From positions 1,240,001 to 1,304,000 of the forward strand of contig CAWIIF010000004.1 of NCBI GenBank assembly GCA_963836015.1: a stretch of DNA of 64,000 bases, read 5' to 3'. Shown piece after piece: positions 1-8,595 of the stretch. Positions within the stretch are counted from its first letter, which is position 1. Each line of letters opens with the position of its first letter. This stretch comes from CAWCDJ01 sp963836015 (GTDB lineage: Bacteria > Acidobacteriota > Terriglobia > Bryobacterales > Bryobacteraceae). Made by a program: the position numbers and the translations under genes. The notes beneath the pieces are model-generated. The model did not search any database and was not told where the DNA came from. It was given only the letters and a program-made list of their open reading frames with translations.

Positions 1-1140
1 CAGGCTATCGAAAACGCCTCCCGGCGCGCCCGAGAGGAGCAGGTCTCCGCGCAGCTCCGCGCCATCGTGGAATCGTCCGAAGATGCCGTAATCTCGACCG
101 ACCTGGAAGGCTATATTCAAAGCTGGAACCGCTCCGCGGAAGCCATCTTCGGGTTCAGAGCGGCGGAGGCCGTGGACCATCCCTTGTCCCTGCTGCTTCC
201 TCCCACCCGCCCGGACCAGGAGACCGAGGTCGTCGAGCGGGTCCGTCGCGGCGTGCATGTCAAGCAGTTCGAGACGGAGCGTGTGCGAAAGGACGGCCGG
301 ACCATCCAGGTCTCCCTCACCATCTCTCCCATCTTCAGCCCTTCCGGGAGCCTCATCGGCGTCTCCCACATCGCGCGCGACATCAGCGAGCGCAAGGCGT
401 TCGAAGAGCAGTTGCGCCAAACCCAGAAACTGGAGAGCCTGGGCGTGCTCGCTGGGGGACTGGCGCATGATTTCAATAATCTCCTCACCGACATCATGGG
501 GAATGCCAGCCTGGTGATGGAGGAACTGCCGGCGGGATCGACGGCGCACGGCCGCGTGCAGGAGGTCATTCAGGCCGGCGACCGGGTCGCCGAGCTGATC
601 CGCCAGATGCTCGCTTATGCCGGGAAAGGCCGCTTCGTCATCGAGAAGCTGGACCTCTCGGCCTTGATCAACGACCTGGTGCCTCTGCTGCGAACCTCGG
701 TCCCCCGCAAGGTGGAGTTCGGTTTGCGGCTGGAGGAGAATCCCCCGCCGATCGAGGCGGACCGCACCCAGATCCAGCAGCTCGTTATGAATCTGGCGAT
801 CAACGCCGCCGAGGCCGTCGAGAACGGCCAAGGGGCGGTGTCGATTACGGTCTATTCGCGCCCCGCCGAGGGCGGGCGGGAATTGATCTTGCAGGTGGCG
901 GATACCGGCTGCGGCATGAGCGAAGAGACCAGGGACCGTATTTTCGATCCCTTCTTCACCACCAAGTTCACCGGGCGTGGCCTGGGACTGGCCGCGGTGA
1001 TGGGGATCATCCGGGCGCATCGCGGAACCATATCCGTCGATTCCATACCCGGAAAGGGCAGCAAATTTACGGTGGCGCTGCCGTGCGTCGCCGGCGCTCG
1101 CCAGGAGGATCCTTCCGGATCCGCTCAATCGGCGTCGTGA
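1..1140 (+). CDS. PAS sensor histidine kinase, 5' end outside the window
   Basis: Sensor kinase that autophosphorylates on histidine and passes phosphate to an unseen response regulator. The frame is open from base 1, so the true start lies upstream; the first internal start is GTG 67. Numbering from there, a PAS domain covers about residues 1-110 (motif SWNRSAEAIFGF). A HisKA H-box follows with histidine 134 (GGLAHDFNNLL), then a HATPase domain with N-box NLAINAAEAV, G1 DTGCGM and G2 GRGLGL. No membrane segment or receiver is present in the visible part, so it may be soluble or anchored by the missing N-terminus. It ends 16 bases from a convergent gene. Confidence 0.93.
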   Translation, partial: QAIENASRRAREEQVSAQLRAIVESSEDAVISTDLEGYIQSWNRSAEAIFGFRAAEAVDHPLSLLLPPTRPDQETEVVERVRRGVHVKQFETERVRKDGRTIQVSLTISPIFSPSGSLIGVSHIARDISERKAFEEQLRQTQKLESLGVLAGGLAHDFNNLLTDIMGNASLVMEELPAGSTAHGRVQEVIQAGDRVAELIRQMLAYAGKGRFVIEKLDLSALINDLVPLLRTSVPRKVEFGLRLEENPPPIEADRTQIQQLVMNLAINAAEAVENGQGAVSITVYSRPAEGGRELILQVADTGCGMSEETRDRIFDPFFTTKFTGRGLGLAAVMGIIRAHRGTISVDSIPGKGSKFTVALPCVAGARQEDPSGSAQSAS

Positions 1141-1156
1141 GTCGTCTCGAACGGTC

Positions 1157-2113
1157 TCACTCGTCCGGAGCGAAGTATCCCAGTCTCCAATGCGCGTTCA
1201 GCTTGGGAAGGCCCCGCGGCGGCACCACTTTGATCTCCACGCGGTGGTAGCGGCCGTTGTGCTGCGGATCGGTGGGCGAATACCCCAGCACGTAGCGGTT
1301 CCGCATGGCTACCCCGATCTTGGCTGCAATATCCGGCAACTCGGCCAGCTCGGCCGGAAAGTGGCTTCCGCCGGTCTGTTCCGCGAGATCGCTCAGAAGC
1401 CCCGGTCCCGCTACTTCCTCCGCCGACCGCCCCCGGCTGGCGAAGGGCTCATAGATTCCGATGGCGTAAATCAGCACGTCGCCTTCGCGGACCCGGCGGC
1501 GGAGCTCTCCCTCGGTGTACCGGCTGCTGTTGTCGCCGCCATCGGAAATGATCAGCAGCGCCTTGCGCCTTTTGGTGGAGCGCTTCAGCTCGTGCAGCGA
1601 AAGAGCCAGCGCGTCCAGCAGGGCGGTGCGGCCCTTCGACTGCGCGAAGGCCAGCTGGTTTTGAATCTCTTCCGTGCTGCTCGTGAGCGGCGTGACCAGG
1701 CGGGGCTGGTCGTTGAATTCCACCAGGAAGAATTCGTCCTCCGGATTGGCGGTGGAGAAGAATTGCGCCGCGGCCTCGCGGGCCAGCCGGAGCTTGGGTC
1801 CCATGCTGCCGCTGATATCGAACACCAGCCCCACCGCCACCGCTTCGTCGTCCATCGCGAAGTGCGTGACGGTCTGCTCCACGCGATCGTCGAAGACCTT
1901 GAAGTGCTCTCTCTCGAGCCCCGTAACCGGGCGGTTCATGGGGTCGCATACGGAAACCGGAACTAATACCAGGTTGGTGTCGATCCGTAGGCTCGCTCGA
2001 GGCCGCTCCGACGGTCCAGCCGGCCGGGAGCGCGGCTGGATGGCCACTTGACCGTGCGCGACCCAGAGCGACAAAACTCCCAAGCCAAAGGCGAGGCTGA
2101 TGCGACGTGGCAC
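1157..2113 (-). CDS. Exported VWFA-related acidobacterial protein
   Basis: The 318-residue product has an N-terminal signal peptide (hydrophobic to about residue 21) and one von Willebrand A domain of the TIGR03436 type. An intact MIDAS metal site DISGS lies at residues 99-103. The segment before it (VPVSVCDPMNRPVTGL, then a VFDD stretch) is typical of this lineage-specific family, which is thought to act in periplasmic or surface protein contacts; no function is proven. The start is GTG at 2113. It is divergent from mntH and shares a 117-base regulatory gap with it. Confidence 0.88.
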   Translation of the reverse strand: MPRRISLAFGLGVLSLWVAHGQVAIQPRSRPAGPSERPRASLRIDTNLVLVPVSVCDPMNRPVTGLEREHFKVFDDRVEQTVTHFAMDDEAVAVGLVFDISGSMGPKLRLAREAAAQFFSTANPEDEFFLVEFNDQPRLVTPLTSSTEEIQNQLAFAQSKGRTALLDALALSLHELKRSTKRRKALLIISDGGDNSSRYTEGELRRRVREGDVLIYAIGIYEPFASRGRSAEEVAGPGLLSDLAEQTGGSHFPAELAELPDIAAKIGVAMRNRYVLGYSPTDPQHNGRYHRVEIKVVPPRGLPKLNAHWRLGYFAPDE

Positions 2114-2135
2114 TGCCGTCTCTCCCGCAGCGTAT

Positions 2136-2150
2136 TGTACTGCGAGTACA
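2136..2150. promoter_or_regulatory. Inverted repeat TGTACTGCGAGTACA in divergent promoter
   Basis: A perfect 6-base arm repeat with a 3-base centre, 22 bases upstream of the GTG start of the VWA gene and 80 bases upstream of mntH. The size and position suit a dimeric repressor. The protein that binds is unknown. Confidence 0.35.
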
Positions 2151-2212
2151 CGCGGAAAGGGGCGATGGAACGTACTAAGGCGGAAAGAATTGACTTCGCT
2201 TCCTTCAATTGG

Positions 2213-2226
2213 TTAACTATAGTTAA
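2213..2226. promoter_or_regulatory. Perfect palindrome over a -10 box before mntH
   Basis: TTAACTATAGTTAA is a perfect 14-base palindrome. It contains TATAGT at 2218-2223, a 5 of 6 match to the -10 consensus. A transcript begun about seven bases further on would start at the ATG at 2231, so the mRNA may be leaderless; no Shine-Dalgarno sequence precedes that ATG. An operator over the -10 box would suit a metal-sensing DtxR/MntR-type repressor, which is an inference. Confidence 0.5.
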
Positions 2227-2230
2227 GTTC

Positions 2231-4135
2231 ATGGACGTCCCGGGTCTTAGCTCCGATACCCGCTCCCTGGCCGACGTTCACTCGTCGGTGGGCACCTCCC
2301 AGTTGTCCTTCTGGAAGCGCATGTTCGCCTTCGCCGGGCCAGCCTACCTGGTGAGCGTCGGGTACATGGACCCCGGCAACTGGGCCACCGATCTCGAAGG
2401 CGGAGCGCGTTTCGGATACCGGCTTCTGTGGGTGCTGGTGATGTCCAACGCCATGGCCATCCTGCTCCAGACCCTCAGCGCGCGCTTGGGGATCGTGTCG
2501 GGGCGCGACCTGGCGCAGGCCTGCCGCGAAACTTACCCGCGGCGCGTCAACCTGACGTTGTGGGCGCTGTGCGAGATCGCCATCGCGGCCTGCGATCTGG
2601 CGGAGGTGCTGGGCGCGGCCATCGGGCTCAACCTGCTGTTCCACATCCCGCTGCTGGCGGGCGTCCTGCTGACGGCCGCCGATACGCTTCTGCTGCTGTG
2701 GTTTCAGAGCTTCGGCATCCGCACCCTCGAAGCCTTCGTGCTGGCGCTGATCACGGTGATCGCCGCCTGCTTCTGTATCGAGATCATCTGGGCCAGGCCC
2801 TCGGTTTCCGAGATGGTAACCGGACTGGTGCCGCGTCTCGACCGCAACACCCTGTACGTGGCCATCACTATGCTGGGAGCGACCGTGATGCCGCACAACA
2901 TGTACCTGCACTCCGCGCTGGTGCAGACCCGCAAGGTCGGCCACACGACCGCCGAAAAGCGGGTGGCCTGCCGCTACAACCTGATCGATTCGGTGGTGGC
3001 GCTCAACGGCGCACTGCTGGTGAACGCGGCCATCCTGATTATGGCGGCGGCCGTATTCTTCAAGCGCGGCATCGTGGTGACTGAGATCCAGCAGGCCCAC
3101 TATCTGCTGGTGCCGCTGCTCGGAACCAGCATGGCGGGAGTCATGTTCGCCGTCGCGCTGCTGTGTTCCGGCCAGTCGTCCACCCTGACCGGGACGCTGG
3201 CGGGCCAGATCGTGATGGAGGGCTTCCTCAACTTCCGCATGCGCCCGTGGCTGCGGCGCCTGATCACGCGTTCGCTGGCGATCATCCCGGCCGCCCTGAC
3301 CATCTACTTTGCGGGAGAGAAATCCACTTTCGGGCTGCTCCTGCTGAGCCAGGCCATCCTGAGCATGCAACTGCCCTTCGCCATCGTTCCCTTGATCCAC
3401 TTCACCAACGATCCCGCCCGAATGGGTTCGTTCCGCAACTCCAAGTGGGTTCAGGTTCTGGCCTGGACGGCCGCCATCATTATCATCGGTCTCAACTTCT
3501 GGCTGGCCTGGCAGGCGATCGGCGAGTGGGTCGATGCCGCCGGACGCTGGGGGCTGCTGGTCTGGATTGTGGCCGTGCCGGCGGGCCTGTTCCTGCTGGG
3601 ATTGCTGTGTTGGATCATGTTCGAACCGTGGAGCACGGGGCGCGCCCGCCGCGGCCGGGCGCCGGTGGAACTGCCTGAAACCGCAGGTGCTTCCGCCGCC
3701 GAGGCTCCCGTCTACCACCGCATCCTGGTGCCTCTCGACCATACCGACCTCGACCGCCTGGCGGTGTCCCACGCCGCGGCCATGGCGCGCCTCTACAACG
3801 CCCAGCTTTTCCTGCTGCATGTGGAGGAGGGCGTGACCAGCCAGATTTACGGCCCGGAAGCCTCCACCGCGGAGGTCGAGGCAGGCGAGGAATACCTGGC
3901 GCGCATCGCGCAATCCCTTCGTGATCAAGGAATTACGGTAGAGACTTCGATCTCGCACTCGGCCTCCCCGACGCGCGAGATCATCCGTTACGCCAGGGAG
4001 ATCCGGCCCGACCTGGTGATCATGGGAGCCCACGGCCACGGCGGCCTGAAGGACCTCATCTTCGGCAACACGATTAATCCCGTCCGGCACCACCTCGAGC
4101 TGCCCATGCTGATTGTTCGCCCGGGCAAGGTCTGA
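2231..4135 (+). CDS. mntH: Nramp-family divalent metal transporter fused to a UspA domain
   Basis: Proton-coupled Mn2+/Fe2+ importer of the inner membrane. The Nramp part spans about residues 25-480 and shows DPGN (47-50) and MPH (220-222), the two metal-binding helix motifs. A universal stress protein domain follows from about residue 495 (HRILVPLDHTD) to the end, with the nucleotide-binding pattern GAHGHGGLKDLIFGN. Most MntH proteins are near 400-450 residues and lack this tail. The start at 2231 is chosen because it follows the promoter palindrome and leaves about 25 residues before the first membrane helix. ATG 2165, in frame with a purine-rich stretch in front, is the alternative. The fusion suggests that ATP or a nucleotide gates metal uptake. 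Confidence 0.93.
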   Translation: MDVPGLSSDTRSLADVHSSVGTSQLSFWKRMFAFAGPAYLVSVGYMDPGNWATDLEGGARFGYRLLWVLVMSNAMAILLQTLSARLGIVSGRDLAQACRETYPRRVNLTLWALCEIAIAACDLAEVLGAAIGLNLLFHIPLLAGVLLTAADTLLLLWFQSFGIRTLEAFVLALITVIAACFCIEIIWARPSVSEMVTGLVPRLDRNTLYVAITMLGATVMPHNMYLHSALVQTRKVGHTTAEKRVACRYNLIDSVVALNGALLVNAAILIMAAAVFFKRGIVVTEIQQAHYLLVPLLGTSMAGVMFAVALLCSGQSSTLTGTLAGQIVMEGFLNFRMRPWLRRLITRSLAIIPAALTIYFAGEKSTFGLLLLSQAILSMQLPFAIVPLIHFTNDPARMGSFRNSKWVQVLAWTAAIIIIGLNFWLAWQAIGEWVDAAGRWGLLVWIVAVPAGLFLLGLLCWIMFEPWSTGRARRGRAPVELPETAGASAAEAPVYHRILVPLDHTDLDRLAVSHAAAMARLYNAQLFLLHVEEGVTSQIYGPEASTAEVEAGEEYLARIAQSLRDQGITVETSISHSASPTREIIRYAREIRPDLVIMGAHGHGGLKDLIFGNTINPVRHHLELPMLIVRPGKV

Positions 4136-4142
4136 GAGTTGG

Positions 4143-4166
4143 GACACGGCGCCCCAACACCGTGTC
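4143..4166 (+). terminator. Hairpin after mntH
   Basis: Arms GACACGG and CCGTGTC with a 10-base loop begin eight bases after the mntH stop. No U-run follows, so it may act as a weak terminator or an mRNA-stabilising stem. Confidence 0.35.
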
Positions 4167-4216
4167 GGAGAAACACAGCCGGGGCCCGGAACGTCAGCAT
4201 AAGTATCCTGTTTCGA

Positions 4217-4807
4217 ATGAGATTTACTGGCAGGCCAACTGCTCTTTCCGGCTCCGTGCGTAACTTTTTGCACAGCTTTGCGCTGCTCGCCTGCCTGGTG
4301 CCGCTGCATGGGGCCACACTGGAGCGGCTGACCCTCGACGAGATGATCGCCAAATCCACGGCCATCGTCCGCGGGAAGGTGGTCAGCTCGTGGGCCGGCT
4401 TCTCCGGTCCGGTGATTTACACCCACTACACCATCCAGGTTTCCGAGCAGTTGAAGGGCGATCCCACCAGCTCGGTGGAGGTGGCGATTCCGGGGGGCGA
4501 GGTCAAGGGGATGCGGCAGTCTTTCTCGGGCGCTCCGGTTCTGACCGCGGGGGCGGAGTACGTCCTGCTGCTATGGACTGCGCAGGGCGCACCGACCCAG
4601 GTGATCGGGCTGACTCAGGGGCTTTTCAGCCTGCCCCACGACGGCGGAGCCGACCCGGTAGCGACGCGCGCCGCGACCCGCGAGCTGATGCTCGACAAGG
4701 ATAGCGGCCGGCCCGTCAAGGATCAGACGCTCACGATGCCGCTCAGCGAATTGAGATCGCGGATTTCTACCACGCTGGCCGCCGCCAAAAGGTCGCAGGT
4801 GAAATGA
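4217..4807 (+). CDS. Exported protein of unknown function
   Basis: A 196-residue product with a basic N-terminus and a hydrophobic signal segment ending near GATLERL. The mature part opens with LTLDEMIAKSTAIVRGKV, a start seen in many acidobacterial exported proteins encoded beside metalloproteases. The rest looks like a small beta-rich domain. ATG 4217 is chosen because it gives a clean signal peptide; an upstream in-frame start would add 26 residues of unlikely sequence. The stop overlaps the next ATG by four bases (ATGA), so it is probably translated together with the protease gene. Function unknown. Confidence 0.7.
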   Translation: MRFTGRPTALSGSVRNFLHSFALLACLVPLHGATLERLTLDEMIAKSTAIVRGKVVSSWAGFSGPVIYTHYTIQVSEQLKGDPTSSVEVAIPGGEVKGMRQSFSGAPVLTAGAEYVLLLWTAQGAPTQVIGLTQGLFSLPHDGGADPVATRAATRELMLDKDSGRPVKDQTLTMPLSELRSRISTTLAAAKRSQVK

Positions 4808-7416
4808 TGCGGGAACCCAGGCAGTTCGGCCGGCTACTGGCAATGGGAATCGCGGCGTTCGCGCTGGCAACGCCCGTCGAGGCCTATTACCACTATGTCC
4901 ACTACGCCAGCCGCAACGCCCCGTTCGCGCCGATCTACGAAAAGTTCGACCTGACGAAACTGCCGAACAAGACGGTGACGTTCTTCGTCAGCGACCAGGG
5001 GCCTTCGATCTACGCGGCGAACGACAGCTTCGGTTCGGTGCTGAGCCAGATCAAGCAGGCCGCGGCCGCCTGGAACTCCGTCACGACATCAGACCTGCGC
5101 GTGGCATTCGGCGGCCTGGAATCTTACAGCGCGAACCCCACGACCACGTCCCCCGGCGGGCCGCTCCTCGCCTCCAGCACTCCTGGCGCCGACGTGATCT
5201 TCGTGGACCTGCCGGGCGTGGTCGGCCTGGGCGCGCCGACCACCTCCCAGACTCCGGTGCAGGCGGCGGACGGCAGCACATTCTTCCCGATCCTGCGCGG
5301 CGTGGTGATGCTCTCCCGCGACACCACCTCGACTCTCGGCCCCAGCTATTACGAGAACTTCTTTACCACCGCGGTACACGAGATCGGGCACGCCCTCGGC
5401 CTGCAGCACACCTGGACTTCGAGCGCCATGTCGCAGGGTGTGGTGCGGAACACGTCGCGCGCCCGGCCGCTCGATGCGGACGACCGCGCGGCGATTTCGC
5501 TGCTTTACGGGAAAGCCAACTGGCAATCGACCTTCGGTTCCATTACGGGCCGGGTGACCTACCCCGATGGGCAGCCCGTGACCCTGGCTTCGGTGGTGGC
5601 CCTGGCGCCGGCCGGCTCCGCCGTGAGCGCGCTGACGAACCCCGACGGCACTTACGAGATCGACGGCATTCCTGCTACCTCGAACTACCTGGTCTACGTG
5701 CATCCGCTGCCGCCCGACGCGCTGAGCCCCGATGAATCGGGCATCCGGCTGCCGAAGGATCCCAGCGGCCAGACCTTCGCGCCCGGCAGCTCTTTCCAAA
5801 CCGTTTTCTATCCCGGCACGCTCGATCCCACGCAGGCGAACGTCATCTCCGTGGCCGCCGGAGCGCAGAACTCCGGTGTCAACTTTACGGTACAGCGCCG
5901 CACCGGCGTTCCGGCCTACGACCTGGTCACGTACTGCCGGCTCAACACGGCCACTCGCACGTACATCTGGTCGGGCGATATGACGGTTCCGAGTCCCACC
6001 GGCGGGGGACTGGCGTTTATCGACTCCACCCAGCCGCAGTATGGCACGGTGATCTTCCGCGCGGCTCCTCCGCTGGCGACTCCGGTGCCGCAATCCGCCT
6101 CCATTCTGGGCGGCCTGGGGAATGCTGTCTCGATTCAGCAATACTCCGATCAATCCGCGGTCGTGCTTTACTTCCAGCCCCCGATGGGTGCAGGCACCGG
6201 CCCGCGGCACCTGGTGCTGAATTTCGGAAACGACATTTTCGTGCAGCCGGATGCCGTCACCCTGGTTCAACGGGGGCCGCCGGTCATTAACTCGGTTGTG
6301 TCGAATTCCGACGGCTCGGTGACGGTCTCCGGCGCGGGCCTGGCTCCCGACAGCGCCGTCTATTTCGACGGACTGCAAGCCACCGCGCTGCAGCCCCTTA
6401 GCGGAACGCCCAGCAACGGCTCGATCACGGTCACTCCGCCGCCGGGCGTTGGAGGGCAGACTTCGGTCATTACGATCTACAACTCCGACAGCCAGAACTC
6501 CATGATCCTGCAAGGACAGAATCCGGCGTTCTACGCTTATCCGTCGGCTCCCGTTCCGCAGATCGGAGGTCTCAGCCAGGCGTCCTTGCCGGCCGGCTCC
6601 ACGGCGGCAGTAGACGTCACGCTTCCCAACGCCAACCTGGCGGACGGGCAGGTCACTGTCGGGTTTGGATCGAATGATGTACTGGTTCGCCGCGTCTGGG
6701 TGCTCAGCCCGACCCACCTCGTCGCCAACGTTGTGGTCGCACCCGGCGCGGCGGTCGGCGCCTCCCAGGTGAGCGTCATCTCGGGCCTGCAGGTAATGTC
6801 GCAGCCCTTCGCGTTTCAGACCCAGGCGGCGCAGGCAGGGCTTCCCGTGATTGCCCTGCCGGTGGTGAACGGCGACCCCAACCAGCAGACCATCTATCCC
6901 GGCAGCGTCGCCACCATTTACGGCCAGAACCTGATGCTGACCTCATCCGGCGTGCAGTTGACGCTGAACGACAGCCCGGTTGCGATCCAGTTCGCCGGCG
7001 CCGGCCAGATCAATTTTGTGGTGCCCGCGAACATGCCGGTCGGGCCGGCCTACCTCAAGCTGAACAACGGCGCCCAGGCGGCTTTCCCGGTGGTGGTCCA
7101 GATCGACAATCCGCCGCCCTCGATCGTGGGGATCACGAACGTCTCCAGCGTCTCTCTTCTCAACAGCGGCGCGGCCTCGGGAGACCTGGTCAGCCTGACG
7201 GTGGTCGGACTGGATGCCACGGTCCTGAACAATCTGAGCCGCCTGCGCATCACGGTGGGCGGCGTCGATATGCCGGTGCTGATGGTGAGCCCGCAGGGCG
7301 GCAACACTTATCAGATCCAGTTCACCCTCAGACAGTCCTTCGGCGGCAACCAGGTTCCGGTGCAGGTGTGGGTGGACGGGTCGGGCAGCCAGCCGGTGAT
7401 GTTGACGGTTCGCTGA
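4804..7416 (+). CDS. Exported matrixin-like zinc metalloprotease with Solibacter C-terminal domain
   Basis: An 870-residue multidomain exported protein. After a signal peptide (about 1-27) comes a peptidase M10-like domain with the full zinc motif HEIGHALGLQH at residues 192-202, where the three histidines bind zinc and E193 is the catalytic base. Then follow a carboxypeptidase-regulatory-like beta sandwich (about 248-330), an IPT/TIG-like part near 490-570, and a TIGR03437-type C-terminal domain (about 680-870, with YGQNL and GQINFVVP). The usual methionine-turn region can be read as SSAMSQG. It is translationally coupled to the small exported protein upstream. It probably digests extracellular protein; the substrate is unknown. 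Confidence 0.85.
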   Translation: MMREPRQFGRLLAMGIAAFALATPVEAYYHYVHYASRNAPFAPIYEKFDLTKLPNKTVTFFVSDQGPSIYAANDSFGSVLSQIKQAAAAWNSVTTSDLRVAFGGLESYSANPTTTSPGGPLLASSTPGADVIFVDLPGVVGLGAPTTSQTPVQAADGSTFFPILRGVVMLSRDTTSTLGPSYYENFFTTAVHEIGHALGLQHTWTSSAMSQGVVRNTSRARPLDADDRAAISLLYGKANWQSTFGSITGRVTYPDGQPVTLASVVALAPAGSAVSALTNPDGTYEIDGIPATSNYLVYVHPLPPDALSPDESGIRLPKDPSGQTFAPGSSFQTVFYPGTLDPTQANVISVAAGAQNSGVNFTVQRRTGVPAYDLVTYCRLNTATRTYIWSGDMTVPSPTGGGLAFIDSTQPQYGTVIFRAAPPLATPVPQSASILGGLGNAVSIQQYSDQSAVVLYFQPPMGAGTGPRHLVLNFGNDIFVQPDAVTLVQRGPPVINSVVSNSDGSVTVSGAGLAPDSAVYFDGLQATALQPLSGTPSNGSITVTPPPGVGGQTSVITIYNSDSQNSMILQGQNPAFYAYPSAPVPQIGGLSQASLPAGSTAAVDVTLPNANLADGQVTVGFGSNDVLVRRVWVLSPTHLVANVVVAPGAAVGASQVSVISGLQVMSQPFAFQTQAAQAGLPVIALPVVNGDPNQQTIYPGSVATIYGQNLMLTSSGVQLTLNDSPVAIQFAGAGQINFVVPANMPVGPAYLKLNNGAQAAFPVVVQIDNPPPSIVGITNVSSVSLLNSGAASGDLVSLTVVGLDATVLNNLSRLRITVGGVDMPVLMVSPQGGNTYQIQFTLRQSFGGNQVPVQVWVDGSGSQPVMLTVR

Positions 7417-7454
7417 CACTTTGTTCGTGTTAACTTGACAGGCGAGGAGAACGC

Positions 7455-7916
7455 ATGAAACTCATCGCCGCCGCACTGCTCTTTGCCTTCACGGCCCTGC
7501 CCGCCGGAGATCCGCCGGGATTCCACTACTGGTCGTCGTCCGAGCTGAAGTCTTTCACCAAGTCGCTCGCTCCCAAGGTCAACGCGCAGAAAATCGCCAC
7601 CGAGCAATTGGGCTCGCACGGGAACTATCTCTTCATGGTGGCCCACCGCGATGGCTCGGGCGAAGCGGAGTACCACGAGAAGCAGGCCGACGTGTTCGTG
7701 ATCGAAAGCGGGGAAGGTACGCTCATCTACGGCGGTTCGCTGGTGAACGGGAAGACCACCGCTCCGAACGAGATGCGCGCCGCGTCGATCAGCGGCGGGA
7801 TGGAGAAGAAACTGGCGGCCGGCGACGTGGTGACGATCCCCGCCGCTACCGCGCACCAGATGATGGTGCCGGCCGGCAAGCAGGTCACCTACTTCGTGAT
7901 CAAGGTGACCCAGTAG
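7455..7916 (+). CDS. Exported cupin-domain protein
   Basis: A 153-residue protein with a short signal peptide (to about residue 17) and one cupin barrel. Motif 1 reads EYHEKQADVFVIESGEG and motif 2 GDVVTIPAATAHQMMV, supplying histidines and a glutamate for a metal site. A strong site (GAGGAG) sits six bases before ATG 7455. Small periplasmic cupins of this kind are often of unknown activity; a lyase, isomerase or sensing role is possible. It ends seven bases from the convergent tsaB. Confidence 0.82.
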   Translation: MKLIAAALLFAFTALPAGDPPGFHYWSSSELKSFTKSLAPKVNAQKIATEQLGSHGNYLFMVAHRDGSGEAEYHEKQADVFVIESGEGTLIYGGSLVNGKTTAPNEMRAASISGGMEKKLAAGDVVTIPAATAHQMMVPAGKQVTYFVIKVTQ

Positions 7917-7923
7917 CCGCCGG

Positions 7924-8595
7924 TCACTCCTTCCAGAACAGCTCCGCGTCCGAGCGCCGGACGTAATTGGCGTCGATCGCGGCGGGGTCGCCGGCCTCGC
8001 CGCGCAGCCATCGTTCGAGCGCGATGCGGGCCACCGCGGGCGCGAGTGCGCCTGGCGCGGTTACGCGATGGACCTTCTCGAATCGCGTCCCCGCAAGCTG
8101 CTTTTCGAGCGGCCCGAAATCCGTGGACACGAACTCCAGCCCCGAGTCGGGCAGCGTCTCCAGCCACGACTCGAGTTTGGCTACCGTTTCCGGCTCGACC
8201 AGCTGCCTCTCCGAATCGTACACTGCCGCGTACACGTCTCCGCGCCGGGCATCCATCACGACCGCCCGCAGTTCAGCCGTCCCGAAACAGGCGAGCGCCT
8301 CCAAGTTAGAGACGCCCACGGCGGGCTTTCCCGCGGCCTCGGCCAGCCCTTTGATGCAGGCCAGCCCGACGCGTACACCGGTGAACGATCCCGGGCCCGC
8401 GGCTGCCGCGAAGCAGTCGATCGCGCGGGCTGTCAGGCCGTGCCGGGCCAGCAGGGATTCGAGCTCCGGATAGATCACGTGAGCGAATCCGGAAGGCGAT
8501 ACGAGCGTCCGCTCCTCGAGAATCTCGGGGCCGCGCGCCAGCGCCAGGCTGCCCGATTCGTGGGTCGTGTCGAGTGCCAGGATGAGAGGCGTCAC
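7924..8595 (-). CDS. tsaB: tRNA threonylcarbamoyladenosine biosynthesis protein TsaB
   Basis: Partner protein of TsaD in making the t6A base of tRNAs that read ANN codons; essential in most bacteria. The 223-residue length and the N-terminal ILALDTTHESGSLAL and AAAGPGSFTGVRVGL motifs are typical of TsaB/YeaZ. Its ATG overlaps the stop of the upstream glycosidase-like gene by four bases, so it is translated as the last gene of that operon. TsaD and TsaE are not in the window. Confidence 0.93.
   Translation of the reverse strand: MTPLILALDTTHESGSLALARGPEILEERTLVSPSGFAHVIYPELESLLARHGLTARAIDCFAAAAGPGSFTGVRVGLACIKGLAEAAGKPAVGVSNLEALACFGTAELRAVVMDARRGDVYAAVYDSERQLVEPETVAKLESWLETLPDSGLEFVSTDFGPLEKQLAGTRFEKVHRVTAPGALAPAVARIALERWLRGEAGDPAAIDANYVRRSDAELFWKE

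Noticed and set aside
2213..4426. A minus-strand open frame of 737 codons over mntH
   Set aside because: Antisense of the Nramp-UspA gene, rich in His, Gln and Arg, without domain or start signal.
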